From positions 79,585,601 through 79,649,600 of the forward strand of contig NC_072894.1 of NCBI RefSeq assembly GCF_027943255.1: a DNA stretch of 64,000 nt. Reading direction: 5' to 3'. Under the pieces are notes generated by a model. The model did no database searches. It saw nothing but the letters and a program-made list of their open reading frames with translations, and was not told the origin of the DNA. Below, piece by piece: positions 45,585-56,495 of this stretch. A program made the translations under genes and the position numbers. The stretch is from Anastrepha obliqua. Taxonomy: Eukaryota > Arthropoda > Insecta > Diptera > Tephritidae. How positions within the stretch are numbered: position 1 is the stretch's first letter; each line of letters opens with the position of its first letter.

Positions 45585-46169
45585 TAAAAAGGGTGGTTAA
45601 ATTTCAAGGGCCGATGCTGAATGTGAACCACACCTAAAGCCGGTCAGACTGTTACTGTTAATAGTGTTCGCTATCGTGAGATGATAACGAACTTTTTATG
45701 GCCCGAATCGGAAGATATGGATGTGGATGATATGTGGTTTCAACAGAACGGTGCCACTTGTCACACAGCTAATGAAACAATGGCTCTTTTGCGCGAAAAA
45801 TTTTACGGCCGAATAAGCTCACGTCGCGGCGTTGTCAATTGGCCGCCAAGATAATGTGATTTGACACCATTGGACTTCTTTCTTTGGGGTTATTTGAAAG
45901 AAAAGGTATACGTGGATAAGCCAGCAACAATTCAAGAGCTAAAGGAGCGGCATAGAACCTCAATTATGCCTCAGTCATCGAAAATTTGGACCATCGGATG
46001 GAGGTGTGCCACCGAGGCCGCGGCGACCATTTGGCCGATATTTTGTTCCATGCGTAATTGAGCCATATCAATATTATCATAATAAAGAGAAATGGCAATA
46101 ATTTAAAGAAAAAATTGTATTTTATTGAAAATCAACACCGGCCCTTGAAACTTAGCCACCCCTTTTTTT
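45585..46169 (+). mobile_element. internally deleted mariner-like element inside the SINE
   Basis: Left AAAAAGGGTGGTTAAATTTCAAGGGCCGATG (45586 on, shown in part), right reversed AAAAAGGGGTGGCTAAGTTT then CAAGGGCCGGTG: about 31 bp of inverted match. Only about 585 bp lie between. The helix-turn-helix half of the transposase is absent. Confidence 0.82.
45640..46061 (+). pseudogene. mariner-like transposase, C-terminal half
   Basis: VTVNSVRYREMITNFLWPES, MWFQQNGATCHTANETMALL (second catalytic residue changed to N in QQNG), ISSRRGVVNWPPR, then a stop where CD should follow, LTPLDFFLWGYLKEKVYVDK (third Asp at LTPLD), PATIQELKE, then a frameshift. It matches the same transposase type as the 5.4 kb element (GYVKSLVYSNKPATICELRA) but a different subfamily, as the ends differ. 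Confidence 0.85.
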
Positions 46170-46260
46170 GTGACATACCATATTTCTGCTATAAAAAAAC
46201 GTACTTAAAATGCTACATGGCGTTTGGTGGCGGTGCAAAACAGGAGTAGGGTTTTCATAG

Positions 46261-46874
46261 ATGACAAGAGAAATATTTTTTTGTCAAAAATATTTTACAA
46301 AAAAACTAAATTTTTTCTAAAAAAAAATTTTTTAAGTAGCATTTATTTCGAAACAAAAAAAAAATATATATTATATATAATATAATACGCATAAAATTTT
46401 TAAACAGTATCGAAGACTGACCGACCTTAAAAAACTTTTCCAATTTTTTTTTTTTAACTACACATAACTAAAAATAAAAAGTATTAAATTTATGAAAATG
46501 TTAAAAGCACCGAAGATATTTGGCTTTAAAAAACTCCATGCCAAAATTGTCAGCCTTAAATAAACCTGAAAACTATTAAATTGTTTTAAAATCGGTTTCA
46601 AATCTGCCCAAAAGCATACACCTTTAAGCAGTTGTTTACCTCCGTGATTCGGTCGCATTTGGCGTATGTGTTGTTTACCTTATTTGGAGTCCATCTACTC
46701 AGATGGCCATAAACAGGTTAGAACATGTTCAGAATATTTTTTTCAAATTCGAACTTCGCCCTTCAAACTTTTTACATAGATCGCAAGGTGAAAACAATTG
46801 AGAAGGTGAAGCCAATAGCAGACCGTTTTCGGCTCTCAACGAATTTAAAATAATCATCTGATAGTCTGACATAG
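46261..46874. other. AT-rich non-coding stretch
   Basis: No gene or repeat recognised. Confidence 0.4.
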
Positions 46875-48108
46875 CCAAGGTAGGTAGGTCGGTATAGTGG
46901 TTGTCAGTTGAGACACCTAGGCCTGCTGTAGGCCCAGGGTGATATTACTAGGGATATCCGCTCATTGAGCCAACTTTTAATATATCTAACAAGGCTTGTT
47001 ATTTTCATATTGGCCCTTTTCCTAACCTTCTTCTATCCAGAGCCATGCGCCCGGATAGAAAGTGTTCTATAGTCTCTTCTTCTTCAATGTCGTTACAGTT
47101 TCTGCAATAGTCGTTATAGGGTGCTCCCAGTCTATTGGCCTGTCAATCAGACAGTGCTCTGTTAGAAATCCAAGAAGATTTCTCATGTCCTTCCTGTTCA
47201 GTTTCAACAGTCGATTTGTGCGGTTCATGTTCCATTCTGTCCACGTCATTCTACTTGTTGCACAGGTCAGGGACTGGGTCTATAGCCTGTTGGCAGCTCT
47301 GATAGTGCGTTTGTCTATAGTATCTTACAAGTTGCTAAAAGTATAGGTATGTTCGCTCTATCTGGTTGGATCGGTAATGTGATACCCAATCTCGCTAGTT
47401 CATCTGCTTTGCAGTTGCCTTCTATGTCTCTGTGACCCGGCATCCAGAGCAGGTTTATTGTAGAGTACTGTGATAGTTCTGTCAAAACGTCGATACATTC
47501 TTTTACTGTCTTCGAGTTAACATTAGGTGATTGTAAAGCTTTCAGGGCCCATCGGCTATCTACTTATATATTTATATCTCTTGTGGTGAGACCACTTTTA
47601 TTTAGGGCTCAGATGCCTTCGCTGATAGCCAGTATTTCAGCTTGAAATACACTACAGTGATCCGTTTCCTCAGAGTGAAGGCTTCCACCTATTTGTTCAT
47701 TTAGTTTCCTACCATCAGTATAGATACTAATTCTGCTTCTATTGTACATTACCTAAATCTTCTCTCGTTGAGAAAGTTGTGGTAAAGGATGTGTTTACAT
47801 GCAGCTCTACTGACTGAGTTACAAAAGTCTGTCGTTTGATGTAAGAGGGATATTCATCTAGTATTCTTGTGTGACCCCTTCTGTTAGTGGCTAAGTTAGA
47901 AGTTTCTCTTAACCTAAGTGCCGACTTCGTTGCCAGCTGTTTGCTGTAACCCTCAACCGGTAATAAGTGCAACATGGCATTCATCGCTGCCGTGGGCGTA
48001 GTCTTTAGTGCCTCGCTTATGCAGAGACTAGCACCCCTTTGAATACTTTCTAAGCGTTTTACTGTTGTCCTTCTCTCAAGTGTTGGCCACCAAACTAGAC
48101 AAGGTTAT
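46875..48108 (-). pseudogene. LINE ORF2 fragment: RT thumb, RNase H, Cys/His end
   Basis: Minus strand from 48108: CLVWWPTLERRTTVKRLESI and TPTAAMNAMLHLLPVEGYSK (RT thumb), ISIYTDGRKLNEQIGGSLHS (RNase H first Asp), CSVFQAEILAISEGI (Glu), VDSRWALKALQSP (second Asp), LLWMPGHRDIEGNCKADELA (GH..N..AD), then a frame change to RNCNDIEEEETIEHFL. All RNase H catalytic positions are readable; stops are few. The 3' edge near 46880 reads CCGACCTACCTACC in reverse. Confidence 0.85.
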
Positions 48109-48452
48109 GAATCGTTTTTTTTTTTTACGAAAAAACTAAGAATATGTTAGTGATATTGAAACAAAATCAACACAATGCCACCTCGTTGCCGTCTGAACAA
48201 CAACTGATTCGACGGGTGTGTGAAATTATCGTGCAGATTTCGGCTGGCGCATACTCCCGTAACGAGGCAACCGAATTTGCTCGCACAGTTTTCTTTTTCA
48301 CTTAAGTCTCTTGATAGCCGCAGATCCGTATTCTGCCTATCTTTTACTTACGATAATATTAACAGTCGGATTCTCAGTCCGACCCCTTCGGAAATTTCTT
48401 GCATTTTATAGTAGCATGATGAAAACCCTACTCATCACACCATTAGTGAATT
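48109..48452. other. non-coding stretch
   Basis: Nothing recognised between the LINE and the SINE. Confidence 0.4.
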
Positions 48453-48465
48453 TAAGCAATGCTGT
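48453..48465. repeat. left target-site duplication of the SINE
   Basis: TAAGCAATGCTGT, repeated exactly at 48753-48765. Confidence 0.9.
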
Positions 48466-48752
48466 CGCCGTAGTCGAATGGGTTCGTGCGTGCCTACCAT
48501 TCGGGAGTCCGTGAATGAACATCAAATAATAGAAAAAGTTTCTTCTAATAGCAGTCGCCCCTTGGCAGGCAACGGCATACCTTAAAAGGCTCCTGCCTTA
48601 AAAGGCTCCTCATAAAAACAATTTGGCGTTTAGAGTCGGCTTAAAACTGTAGGTCCCTTCATTTGTTGAACAATATTAGGACACACACCACAAATAGGAG
48701 AAGGAGCTCGGCCAAAAACCGAGCTGAAATGTACGCGCTAATTAGTATTTTG
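48466..48752 (+). mobile_element. tRNA-derived SINE, 287 bp, with perfect duplications
   Basis: Reference copy for the family here. Head CGCCGTAGTCGAATGGGTTC (A-box-like), no clear B box, core GAAAAAGTTTCTTCTAATAG and CAGTCGCCCCTTGGCAGGCA, a local duplication CCTTAAAAGGCTCCTG/CCTTAAAAGGCTCCTC, then CATTTGTTGAACAATATTAG, CACACACCACAAATAGGAGA, GAGCTCGGCCAAAAACC and GTACGCGCTAATTAG. It is flanked by a perfect 13-bp duplication, so both ends are exact. Confidence 0.92.
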
Positions 48753-48765
48753 TAAGCAATGCTGT
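48753..48765. repeat. right target-site duplication of the SINE
   Basis: Exact second copy of TAAGCAATGCTGT. Confidence 0.9.
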
Positions 48766-50084
48766 AACTTTTTTCTCTGCCAAATGTAGTTTTTTTAAAT
48801 CTCGTGAATTCTTAGTTTTAATAATTTTTTACTTTTAATAATTATTTTTAAATTTATTTATAATCGGTTTAAGTTATTTTTTTAACCCTATACAGTCTGT
48901 GAAGTTGTTATACCATAGACTTCATAATAAATAAATTAAAATAAAAAAAGTAAAAAAAAACTACTTGGAGTACTTGACATGGAATCGCTCATAAGCTAAT
49001 TGCTTCATATGAAATACCGCATGAACCAATTGACACTGCGTAGTACACTGCTCTCTGAAATGTATCAGTTGCTTATATGGAAAACAGAAGGAAGGCAAAC
49101 TAACTACTTTCCGGGTCTAAATGCATTGGAAGTGAACTGGTGAACTGGTTCAGTGCAAGTAGATTTCTCTGCAGAATTACAGAAATACAATACATTATTC
49201 CACACGTACATATATACAGAAGTAGTAGATATGCACGTTAGTGTCCACCTACCCGCACTGATATAGTACAACTGCACAGACATCGATCCGCATATATTTA
49301 TTTTGCAACTGCAAAGATCTTATAGAAATTGAGGAATGCATGGCAAATGCAAGTTGGCAATTCGGTTGTTATTGTTCTTGTTATCGTTGTTTTTGTTCAT
49401 CTAATCCTTGCAAATGCAAGTAAGCGAAATCGCTGCTTCTGTATTAAATAGGGAGCTTCAAAAGGCGGAGCAAAAAGACGGTAAGTGCATTGCATGCTTA
49501 TATGACAACTGCATTGCCAACTGATTTAGTTATTTGTACGAGTATTGTTAGTATTCCTGCATATATTAGATGAGACTACTTAAAGCTGTTGTTACGATCT
49601 GCATAAAATGCATTTTGGCTTAGGTATGCGAAGGCTTACTGATGTTGCTGTATAACAGATGCAAATTAATTTATAAATGCAAATTTTATTGTATTTGCAA
49701 TTTTTGCATGTAAACATTGCATTAGGACGTTATATGCGACATGCATAGTACGTACATAAACTTAATATTGTCTTGTTACAAGTTGTGTGGGTTGTGGGAA
49801 AATTAGCAACTGTTTGGAGAAATAGTTATTGGGTATGTCCGCACAATTCACGATGCCTTCGAAGGCGAAATACAGAAGATAAGAGCAGCTAGGCGATATT
49901 ATTGCAAAAGAAGAGAAGCGAGGCATATGTTTACGAGAGACACTTTATATATTTTGCGTATTTGCAACACTATTTTTATTGAGCAAATTTGTATTTTTTA
50001 GTATACACTTACAAATAATGTTTTCATTTACGACAGTCTTATCATGGCGAAAAACAGTAGTGAATTACAGAGTACGTTTGAAAT
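48766..50084. other. non-coding stretch
   Basis: No gene recognised. TGCAAATGCAAG occurs twice (about 49343 and 49409) and ATGCAAAT twice near 49660-49680, probably chance in AT-rich DNA. Confidence 0.4.
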
Positions 50085-50483
50085 CACAAAAAAATAGTAC
50101 GAACTACTGAGCTTAGAATGAGTACAGGAAAAATGAAGTTTATGGTCCGGTTCAGCTCCGGTTTAAGGCATGATGATCTGCTGATCGGAGACTATGCCTT
50201 CGAGAGTGTCCAAGAAAATACCTATTTGGGTATCAAATATCAGCCAAGAAGTATAAGTCATTGACAATTAATGACAGAGTTTTATCAGCAAAGAAATCTT
50301 ATTACTCTAATTTGAAACTGCTTAAGTCAAAATTATTATTTTCCGACCACCTTGCAAAACCTTCATCCGCCCGTGCTTACCCATGGTTGCGAACTATGTA
50401 CGCTAAAAACTACTACATTAATCAGCTAATGGTTTTCGAAAGAAAAAATTTACGAAAAATTTATATACCAATAAGACTACTGG
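50085..50483 (+). pseudogene. LINE RT thumb fragment (RTE-like)
   Basis: RMSTGKMKFMVRFSSGL, IGDYAFESVQENTYLGIKYQ, then after a frameshift PVLTHGCELCTLKTTTLINQ, LMVFERKNLRKIYIPIR. The same blocks as the RTE-like copy at 9.4-10.1 kb (FVYLGT.., RTYGAEAW, FERKILRKI) but a different, more diverged family. Both ends are missing. Confidence 0.72.
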
Positions 50484-50600
50484 ACTGCAGAGAAAAATGT
50501 GAAACACAGATGGCGCCCCAGCAAGCAGCAAGAAGGCGTTCTTCCTAAACAACGACAGGTGGACAATCCTACTATCTAGGACTGGTAGCGGCAGGCTAAT
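50484..50600 (+). mobile_element. 3' tail of the tRNA-Gly-like SINE family
   Basis: GAAAAATGTGAAACACAGATG, CAAGAAGGCGTTCTTCCTAA and ACGACAGGTGG match the 3' part of the SINE at 62.27-62.65 kb. Without its head it is attached directly to the LINE fragment. (Quoted segments are separate.). Confidence 0.65.
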
Positions 50601-50790
50601 CAACTACCCTGTCAGAAATTAAAATAGATTAACGAAACCAACGCAAGATTGAGTCTTGTCGAGGAGAAAAAAAAATTGCAGGACGGTTCGTTGGTTGGTT
50701 GGTTTTAGTGGTGATTCTTCCAGAATCCAACTAGCGCTTCTGCATCCTCGTTACCAACTTGTTTACCAGTTATTTACGGCATGACTATAT

Positions 50791-51687
50791 TCAGTCTTTG
50801 CGGTTTAAGAACCGCAGTTGTTCGAGACTCTCGAACAGCGGCCTGCCCAGGGTTAACATACTGTCCTCCCATAGGGCAGGGCATTCACAGAGGAAGTGGA
50901 AGATTGTTTCCTTTTTCTCCGGTTGTTTACAACTGTAACAATATGTGTTATGAGGCATGCCCATTTTGGATGATTGTTCTCCGACAGACCAAAAGCCAGT
51001 TATGACTGCCGTTAGTCTCCAGGCATCCCGTCGTTTCATGTTTAACAATATTGAGGATTGCTTAAGGTTGTAGGTGGGCCATAACGTTCTGCTGATTTTG
51101 CATTTCGTCTGGTCTCTCCATCTATAATCTGCGATTCGAAGGTATTTTAGGGAAATTGTACTCTTGACTGCACCTAATGTGTGAGTACCGATTCTGCAAG
51201 AGCAGATGGCAGATCTCCTTTTTGCTAGTTCATCTGCTTTTTCGTTATATTCAATATTCCGATGTCCCCGCACCCAGATTAAGGTAACTTTATGGTTTAC
51301 ACTCAAGGTGGTGAGGCTATTCGTACTTTGTTCCACCACCTGGATTGCAGCTAGGCTATCCGAATGAATAGCGATATTGCCCTTAAAAGAGAAATTTGCG
51401 ATTAGTACCCTACAAGCTTCCCCAATTGCCAGTACTTCCGCCTGAAAGATGCAAGCATTAGGGAGACGCACAGATGTTTCAATTTTAAGTCTATGAGAAT
51501 ATATACCAGCTCCAATACCACAATCCATTTTACTGCCATCTGTATAGACTGTAGTGTCGAACTTGTTTAGTGAGAATCCCTTATTCCATTCTTTCCGAGA
51601 TGGAAAGAGAGTGACAAAATGTCTACTGAATGTTACCGTCGGGAGGATGTAGTCAGTCCTCACCGAGGTTAACTGAGTTTGTCGCAA
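50791..51687 (-). CDS. LINE RNase H domain and Cys/His end, open over 298 codons
   Basis: The frame carries a complete-looking RNase H: YTDGSK (D50), FQAE (E84), HSDSLAA (D110) and VRGHRNIEYNEKADELA (H142, D152), so all four carboxylates and the His are present. A CCHC-like cluster C250-x2-C253-x10-H264-x4-C269 follows in CYSCKQPEKKETIFHFLCEC. In Jockey/I-type LINEs this domain removes the RNA strand during reverse transcription. There is no start of its own: it is the end of an ORF2 whose RT is lost. Compared with other RNase H relics in the window it is the least damaged. Confidence 0.85.
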   Translation of the reverse strand: MRQTQLTSVRTDYILPTVTFSRHFVTLFPSRKEWNKGFSLNKFDTTVYTDGSKMDCGIGAGIYSHRLKIETSVRLPNACIFQAEVLAIGEACRVLIANFSFKGNIAIHSDSLAAIQVVEQSTNSLTTLSVNHKVTLIWVRGHRNIEYNEKADELAKRRSAICSCRIGTHTLGAVKSTISLKYLRIADYRWRDQTKCKISRTLWPTYNLKQSSILLNMKRRDAWRLTAVITGFWSVGEQSSKMGMPHNTYCYSCKQPEKKETIFHFLCECPALWEDSMLTLGRPLFESLEQLRFLNRKD

Positions 51688-51990
51688 TAATAGACTGGCA
51701 TAACCATAAGTTTTTTTTCCAGCGACGCGCTTCGTTTAACCTAAATGCACTCATGGTTGCCTTTTTCTTTATATGTAGGTCTCTTGGAATAACGTGTGTC
51801 AGTGCGTTGAGAGCCTCCCTAGGAGATGATCTGATTGCACCGATCGTTATTGCACTGGCTTATCCTTGTATTCTGTCGAGTAATTTGGTATTGTAATCTC
51901 TCCCTTGAGCTTTCCACCAAACTACTGAACCATACGATAAAATTGGTCATATAACTCCTTTATACAACCATAATGCATACTTAGGTTGAA
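50791..51990 (-). pseudogene. LINE ORF2 fragment with RT thumb and RNase H
   Basis: 5'-truncated LINE on the minus strand. From 51990: VWLYKGVI.PILSYGSVVWW (RT thumb), SPREALNALTHVIPRDLHIK, SAFRLNEARRWKK, then the 298-codon frame listed separately. One frameshift near 51700 and one stop separate the two parts. Confidence 0.85.
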
Positions 51991-52089
51991 AACCCGATCT
52001 TCTTCTTGGGGGTACTTAACGAATAAGATATAATCATGAGCTGAAACTATTAGCAACAAGCGAAATTGTGATAAGATTTATAAAATCTC

Positions 52090-52308
52090 TGAGATGGCCA
52101 AGAGAAAACAACTCGAAAGGCAGTTGAAGTGTGCCCTATTGGAGGCCGAAGAAGAGGACATTCCCGATAGAGATGGCTCGAAGATGTTGAGGATGACTTT
52201 GCAAGCATTAGATAGCCTTGTAGGCTTAGATAGGGATAGATGGCGCAAGGTTGTGAATGAAGCAATGGTTCACCAAGAACTGTGATGCTGAGAAGAAGAA
52301 GATTTATT
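52090..52308 (+). pseudogene. RTE-like LINE 3' end
   Basis: Frame MAKRKQLERQLKCALLEAEE passes into LDRDRWRKVVNEAMVHQEL and a stop, then GATGCTGAGAAGAAGAAG. The LDR.RWR..VNEA..H.EL ending with an AAG tail is the usual RTE-type C-terminus. Only the last 60 or so codons remain. Confidence 0.65.
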
Positions 52309-52344
52309 ACGATTTTTACGTGGACAGAAGAGCATTGGCATTGA

Positions 52345-53272
52345 ACTTCGTTCAAAAAATATGGCGAATTTTCAAATTTCACGGGCTACGTACATTTGAT
52401 TTTCGGTTATTATTATTTTTTAATATCGGTGCACTCGTCTCGAAGATATGTTCACGGTTTTAGCAATATAGCATTTTTAGTTTGCTTGTGAGACCCATAA
52501 ATAAGTTTTAAATGTCTTGCGTGTTCGACGATTTTCTGCTATCGAAAAAAATGGATCAAAGTATGTAGTTGTATCAAATTTTCTGTAAAAACTGGAATTA
52601 AGTGCTCAAAACACTTGACACATGTTGACAGCGGCATACGGTGAAAGTACTCTGAGTGAAAAAGGTGTTTCCAAGTGGTACAAACTTTTCACTGAAGGTC
52701 GAGAAGATGTGAATGACGACGCTCGCTCTGGACGCCCCAGCGCATCAAGAACCGATGAACTTGTTGAGAAAGTGAAGAAAATTGTTATGGAGAGACGGCG
52801 AATCACAATAAGGGAAATTAATGAATAGGCTGGTATATCGGCATATCGGTTGGCTCATGCCATGCAATCGGAAACGGAAATTTCCGGCATGTAGCGTGTG
52901 TCAGTGAAGTTCGTTCCAAAATTGCTAAATTTTGACCAAAACCAACGTCGCATGACCATCGGCTCAAGAATTGTTGAATAACGTCAATGATGATCCTGCT
53001 TGCTTTAAAGTGTCATAACTGGTGACGAATCATGGGTATATGGATATGTCAGCGCAACCAAAGCCCAATCGTCCCAATGGAAGAGTCCGGGAGAGCCAAG
53101 TGTCGATAGCAGACATCACTTGTCTTATTTATGCCTCTCACAAACAAACTAAACACGCTTCATGGGTAAAACAGTGAACATATATCTTCGAGGCGAGTGT
53201 ACCAACATAAAAACCAATAATAATGGAAAGTCGAATGTACTTAACTCGCCAAATTTTGAACACACCTCGTAT
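52345..53272 (+). mobile_element. mariner with long inverted ends, internally deleted
   Basis: The left 110 bp (GTTCAAAAAATATGGCGAAT ... CATTTGATTTTCGGTTATTA ... CACTCGTCTCGAAGATATG) and the right 105 bp reversed (GTTCAAAATTTGGCGAGTTA ... CATTCGACTTTCCATTATTA ... CACTCGCCTCGAAGATATA) match over most of their length. That is far longer than the 25-30 bp of ordinary mariners. Total about 930 bp, with the C-terminal half of the transposase missing. Confidence 0.82.
52550..53110 (+). pseudogene. mariner transposase, N-terminal two-thirds
   Basis: ATGGATCAAAG at 52550, then CIKFSVKTGIKCSK (helix-turn-helix 1), and the open block TAAYGESTLSEKGVSKWYKL, FTEGREDVNDDARSGRPSAS, RTDELVEKVKKIVMERRRIT and IREINE (helix-turn-helix 2). 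After that come frame-broken AKFVPKLLNFD-like and GDESWVYGY-like pieces (first catalytic Asp, near 53020) and QSSQWKSPGEP. Catalytic Asp 2 and 3 are deleted. The AYGE..LS...V..W...F..GRE..DD.RSGRPS pattern is mariner-type. Confidence 0.82.
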
Positions 53273-54099
53273 GTGGTGCATTTAGCCCAGGATAAATGAG
53301 AGACCATCAGTATTTTGACCATTTTATTTACAGTTATTGCTTGTTTTCTAACAAAAACCACATAAATTTAAAAAATTAAAAGGTTTAAAGCTTTACACAA
53401 AAATTACAAAAATTCCTTAAATTTTTCATGGTACGACATTTTTTTTTATATGGAGAAAATAAGCAACGCCATCAACCATAAAAATTAATTATTATAAAAT
53501 TATCAAAATCGTTTTTAGCATTAAAATTAAATATTGACAAAATTCTAATTAAAATTCGTTAAATTTGAAAAAAAATTTAATAGAATTGCATTAATATATG
53601 AAAACCGGATTAATTCAAACAAAACAAAAATAATCACTTTCAAAACAGCAATAAAAAATATATGCCAAACTAATCAAAATGTTGATATGGTATCGTTTTG
53701 TTGCATGGTGTACAAAAAGGTACGTGGTGACATATCAAATAAAGCCAACGAACTGAAAATTTTATCGGAAGGCCCGCCTGCAATCATAATTCTGCCAATC
53801 AATTTGTATTGGTGCACTTACTCGGTAGTATCGATTGCCAGCGGTAATATATCATTGAGCCTATGAGCCTCAATAGATTTGCTTAGCGGAATGTTTCATG
53901 ATGTTGCGTAAGCCAATTTTAAAATAAACTAACTTCCGAATTATCTAGTGTATCTTTTATTCACGAAACTAATGTGCGATTATATACTGAATATAAGCTG
54001 GAGCGGAATATAAAATAATTTTTAAAATTAAATAATTTTTTCGTGTATTTTGTGTTTGGTATATTCCTGCCATAAAAAATCGTATGCCGCGCGGTGTCG
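53273..54099. other. AT-rich non-coding stretch
   Basis: No gene or repeat recognised. Confidence 0.4.
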
Positions 54100-54215
54100 G
54101 TTTATTACTGCAGTACCCTCCATTTGTGGAAAATAGCAAGACGCACACCACAAGTACGAGAAGGACCTCGCCCAAATAGCCAGTACAAAGCGCAAGCACC
54201 AATGATTACTATTAG
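54100..54215 (+). mobile_element. SINE 3' fragment
   Basis: CTCCATTTGTGGAAAATAGC, GACGCACACCACAAGTACGA and CTCGCCCAAATAGCC are the distal modules of the 48.5 kb SINE family. No head. Confidence 0.7.
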
Positions 54216-54227
54216 TGTTATGGTATT

Positions 54228-54412
54228 GGTTGGCGCAAAATCAATCATCCGATTTTGTTTGTAAACCACTATTTTACTAAATAAAAACAAAAAAAAATTT
54301 TGAGTGATGGAAATCTTTATTTTAAGCTTTACGCATTCCATTACTTCTCTAGTTGTATACTGCAGCTGCCTAGTTCACAAGTGTCAAATACGATTGATAT
54401 ACGACGCCGTTT
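54228..54412. mobile_element. MITE-like element related to the one at 36.9 kb
   Basis: GGTTGGCGCAAAATCAATCATCC opens it. Reversed, TATACTGCAGCTGCCTAGTTC near 54380 matches GAACTAGACAGCTGCAGCATA of the 36.9 kb element. The right inverted end is too degraded to set exactly. Confidence 0.45.
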
Positions 54413-56495
54413 GCAAAAAGTATAAATCTTTCGATGCGATGATTAAATTTGCGCCTGCTTGTGTAATACCACATTAATAGAGCCTATAATGCGAAATCTC
54501 GCTGTCAGTGCAATCTACTTCAAAATCGGTTTAGTCGTTTCAGAGATTAGTTCGGAAAAAAAGTTAGAGAGACGGTGACTAATTTAAAAGGCGCTTGTTT
54601 AAAATTTTTGGTTAAAATTAAAAAAAAACGTTACCTATTTCAAACTAACAGATAGAGACTACAAGTCAAATATTTGTATAAGATTTTCCTATACCCTTGT
54701 GGCATATAACGCAGCTGAATTTAAGTTCGCATCGCATCAGAAATAACTGCATTACTCGAATTACAAACAAATCCGCAGTATTTCGCTAGCCTCAATATCA
54801 CATTAATATCGAGTACGATACCACATAACCAATAGTTTTGCAAGCCGCTATAGCAATTCACTAACTGGTTTACGGAAAAATGAACGGTACTAGCGACAGC
54901 TGCATTGTTTGATTGCCCAAGCAATGTCTGACCTGTGGCAACAGCGATTGGAATGCAATAACGTGGCGCGGTAATAAAAAATCCACAAATTCACAAATCA
55001 AGTTGTTTGCTGAAAAGCTGTCAAGCAAGTTCTTGCGGCGCTGCCGCCGTCGCCGCTACTACTGCGGCTGTTCGAGAAGGTACTACATAGTACATACATC
55101 AATATGACTGTTGCATCAGTATTTGTACCTACCGCTGGTGGCAAGTGCTTGCTTGTAAGGCAAGCCACATCGCTTGAATACACACATCGGCTTGATGTTG
55201 TTAGTTCGCCGTATACCTAATATCTAAGCTTTGCAGCTAAAAAAATATATATTTATATTTTCCCATCAATTTTACGCTTTCAAATTGCACGAAAAAGTCG
55301 CTTGCTTGTCGAATTTTTTAGTAGCGATTGCACCGGCCTGCATAAAAAATGGCAGAAAATGTGAGGCTTCAGTACGAAATCCAGCACCAGTTAGCACTAT
55401 GAGGAACAAATTGTGATTGCACTTTTTTAGACACCACACGGGCGGTTACTATTGCAATCAAGAAGAAAGATCAACAATCTGACTATTCACATGCGAATGT
55501 AGGAAATATATAATAAAATATATTCGACCCTTACCTTGCTTTTTACCCGAAGGCAAGTGTGCGCGTCTCCAAATATGTCGAAAATTTGAGAACGCTGCTT
55601 CTTTTCGTTTTCTATGGACATGTCTAGCATGTCATGCCATTTCTTGCCACTTACATGCACGTGACAATGAGTCGAAACTTACATATTATAAGCAAAAGCT
55701 TTCAAGATTGTCGTATGACGGTGATTAAAAATTTACTTACCTGTAAGAGACAGAAAAATAATTATTAGATCGAGGTTGGAAAATTTATTTCACATTTGAA
55801 GGGTTATAAAAATTGCATTTTCTAACAAGGATTTCGCAAATAGAATATTATTAGAAAAAATATTTGCGGTACGGGATTTTGCTTTTCGCATTTAAAAAAT
55901 TGGAAGTTATGAGTGGATGGTAAGACAAAAATATTTAAAGGAAACGGAAATAGAAATAATTATAAAAGTCATACACTTATGCATTTATAAATATACAGTG
56001 GCCGACAGAAGTCTACATGGTAATGGGAATTATGTAGAAAAGTAGAGTAAGTGAGTAAACGGAAAACGAAGCGCTCAATATGCGAGGAAGATTTTATAAA
56101 AAATGCCTAGGTTTCTGGTAACCATAAACTAAATATACCAAAAGCAAGCTGAGATCAAAGTTGTCTAATGATGCTCTTCCGATGCCTATCGCGATTTTGC
56201 ATTGCTGGAATGAGCTCGAGACGGCCTATCCATGGTTGACGCCTTTACGCAAATAGAGTATTGCCATTGGAAAAAGAATTGACTTAGGTTTATAAGTGAA
56301 ATTAAAGTATTACTAACCCTTTCCATATGAATTAGATGTTATGGCTAGCAAACGTTCTCATGCATTTTTAAGTTTTTAGTTTTAGTTAATTTGTTGCAAA
56401 ATAATAATATTTAAAAGCGACAATTCTGAAATAGCCATAACGAGATTCCAAAATTCTGAGAACGCGAAAATCGAAGAAAATACGTCTCTAATGTA
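54413..56495. other. non-coding stretch
   Basis: About 2.1 kb with no gene or element recognised. The GC-richer frame at 54913-55107 is Arg/Cys-rich without a known motif. Confidence 0.4.

Larger units (their letters stand above)
45440..46260 (+). mobile_element. SINE split by a mariner-like element
   Basis: Left part: CGCCGTAGATAAGTTTG, GGTTCTGGGTTCGATA, GAAGTTTTTTCTAATGGCG and CAGCAGGAACTGTCAAGCTG. Right part from about 46181: TATTTCTGCTATAAAAAAAC, matching the next SINE module TATTTCTGCCATGAAAAAGC. Diverged, but the order fits the family. Confidence 0.65.

Noticed and set aside
49340..49680. Cluster of ATGCAAAT-like octamers as an enhancer
   Set aside because: Only a few matches in AT-rich sequence and no gene nearby; not distinguishable from chance.
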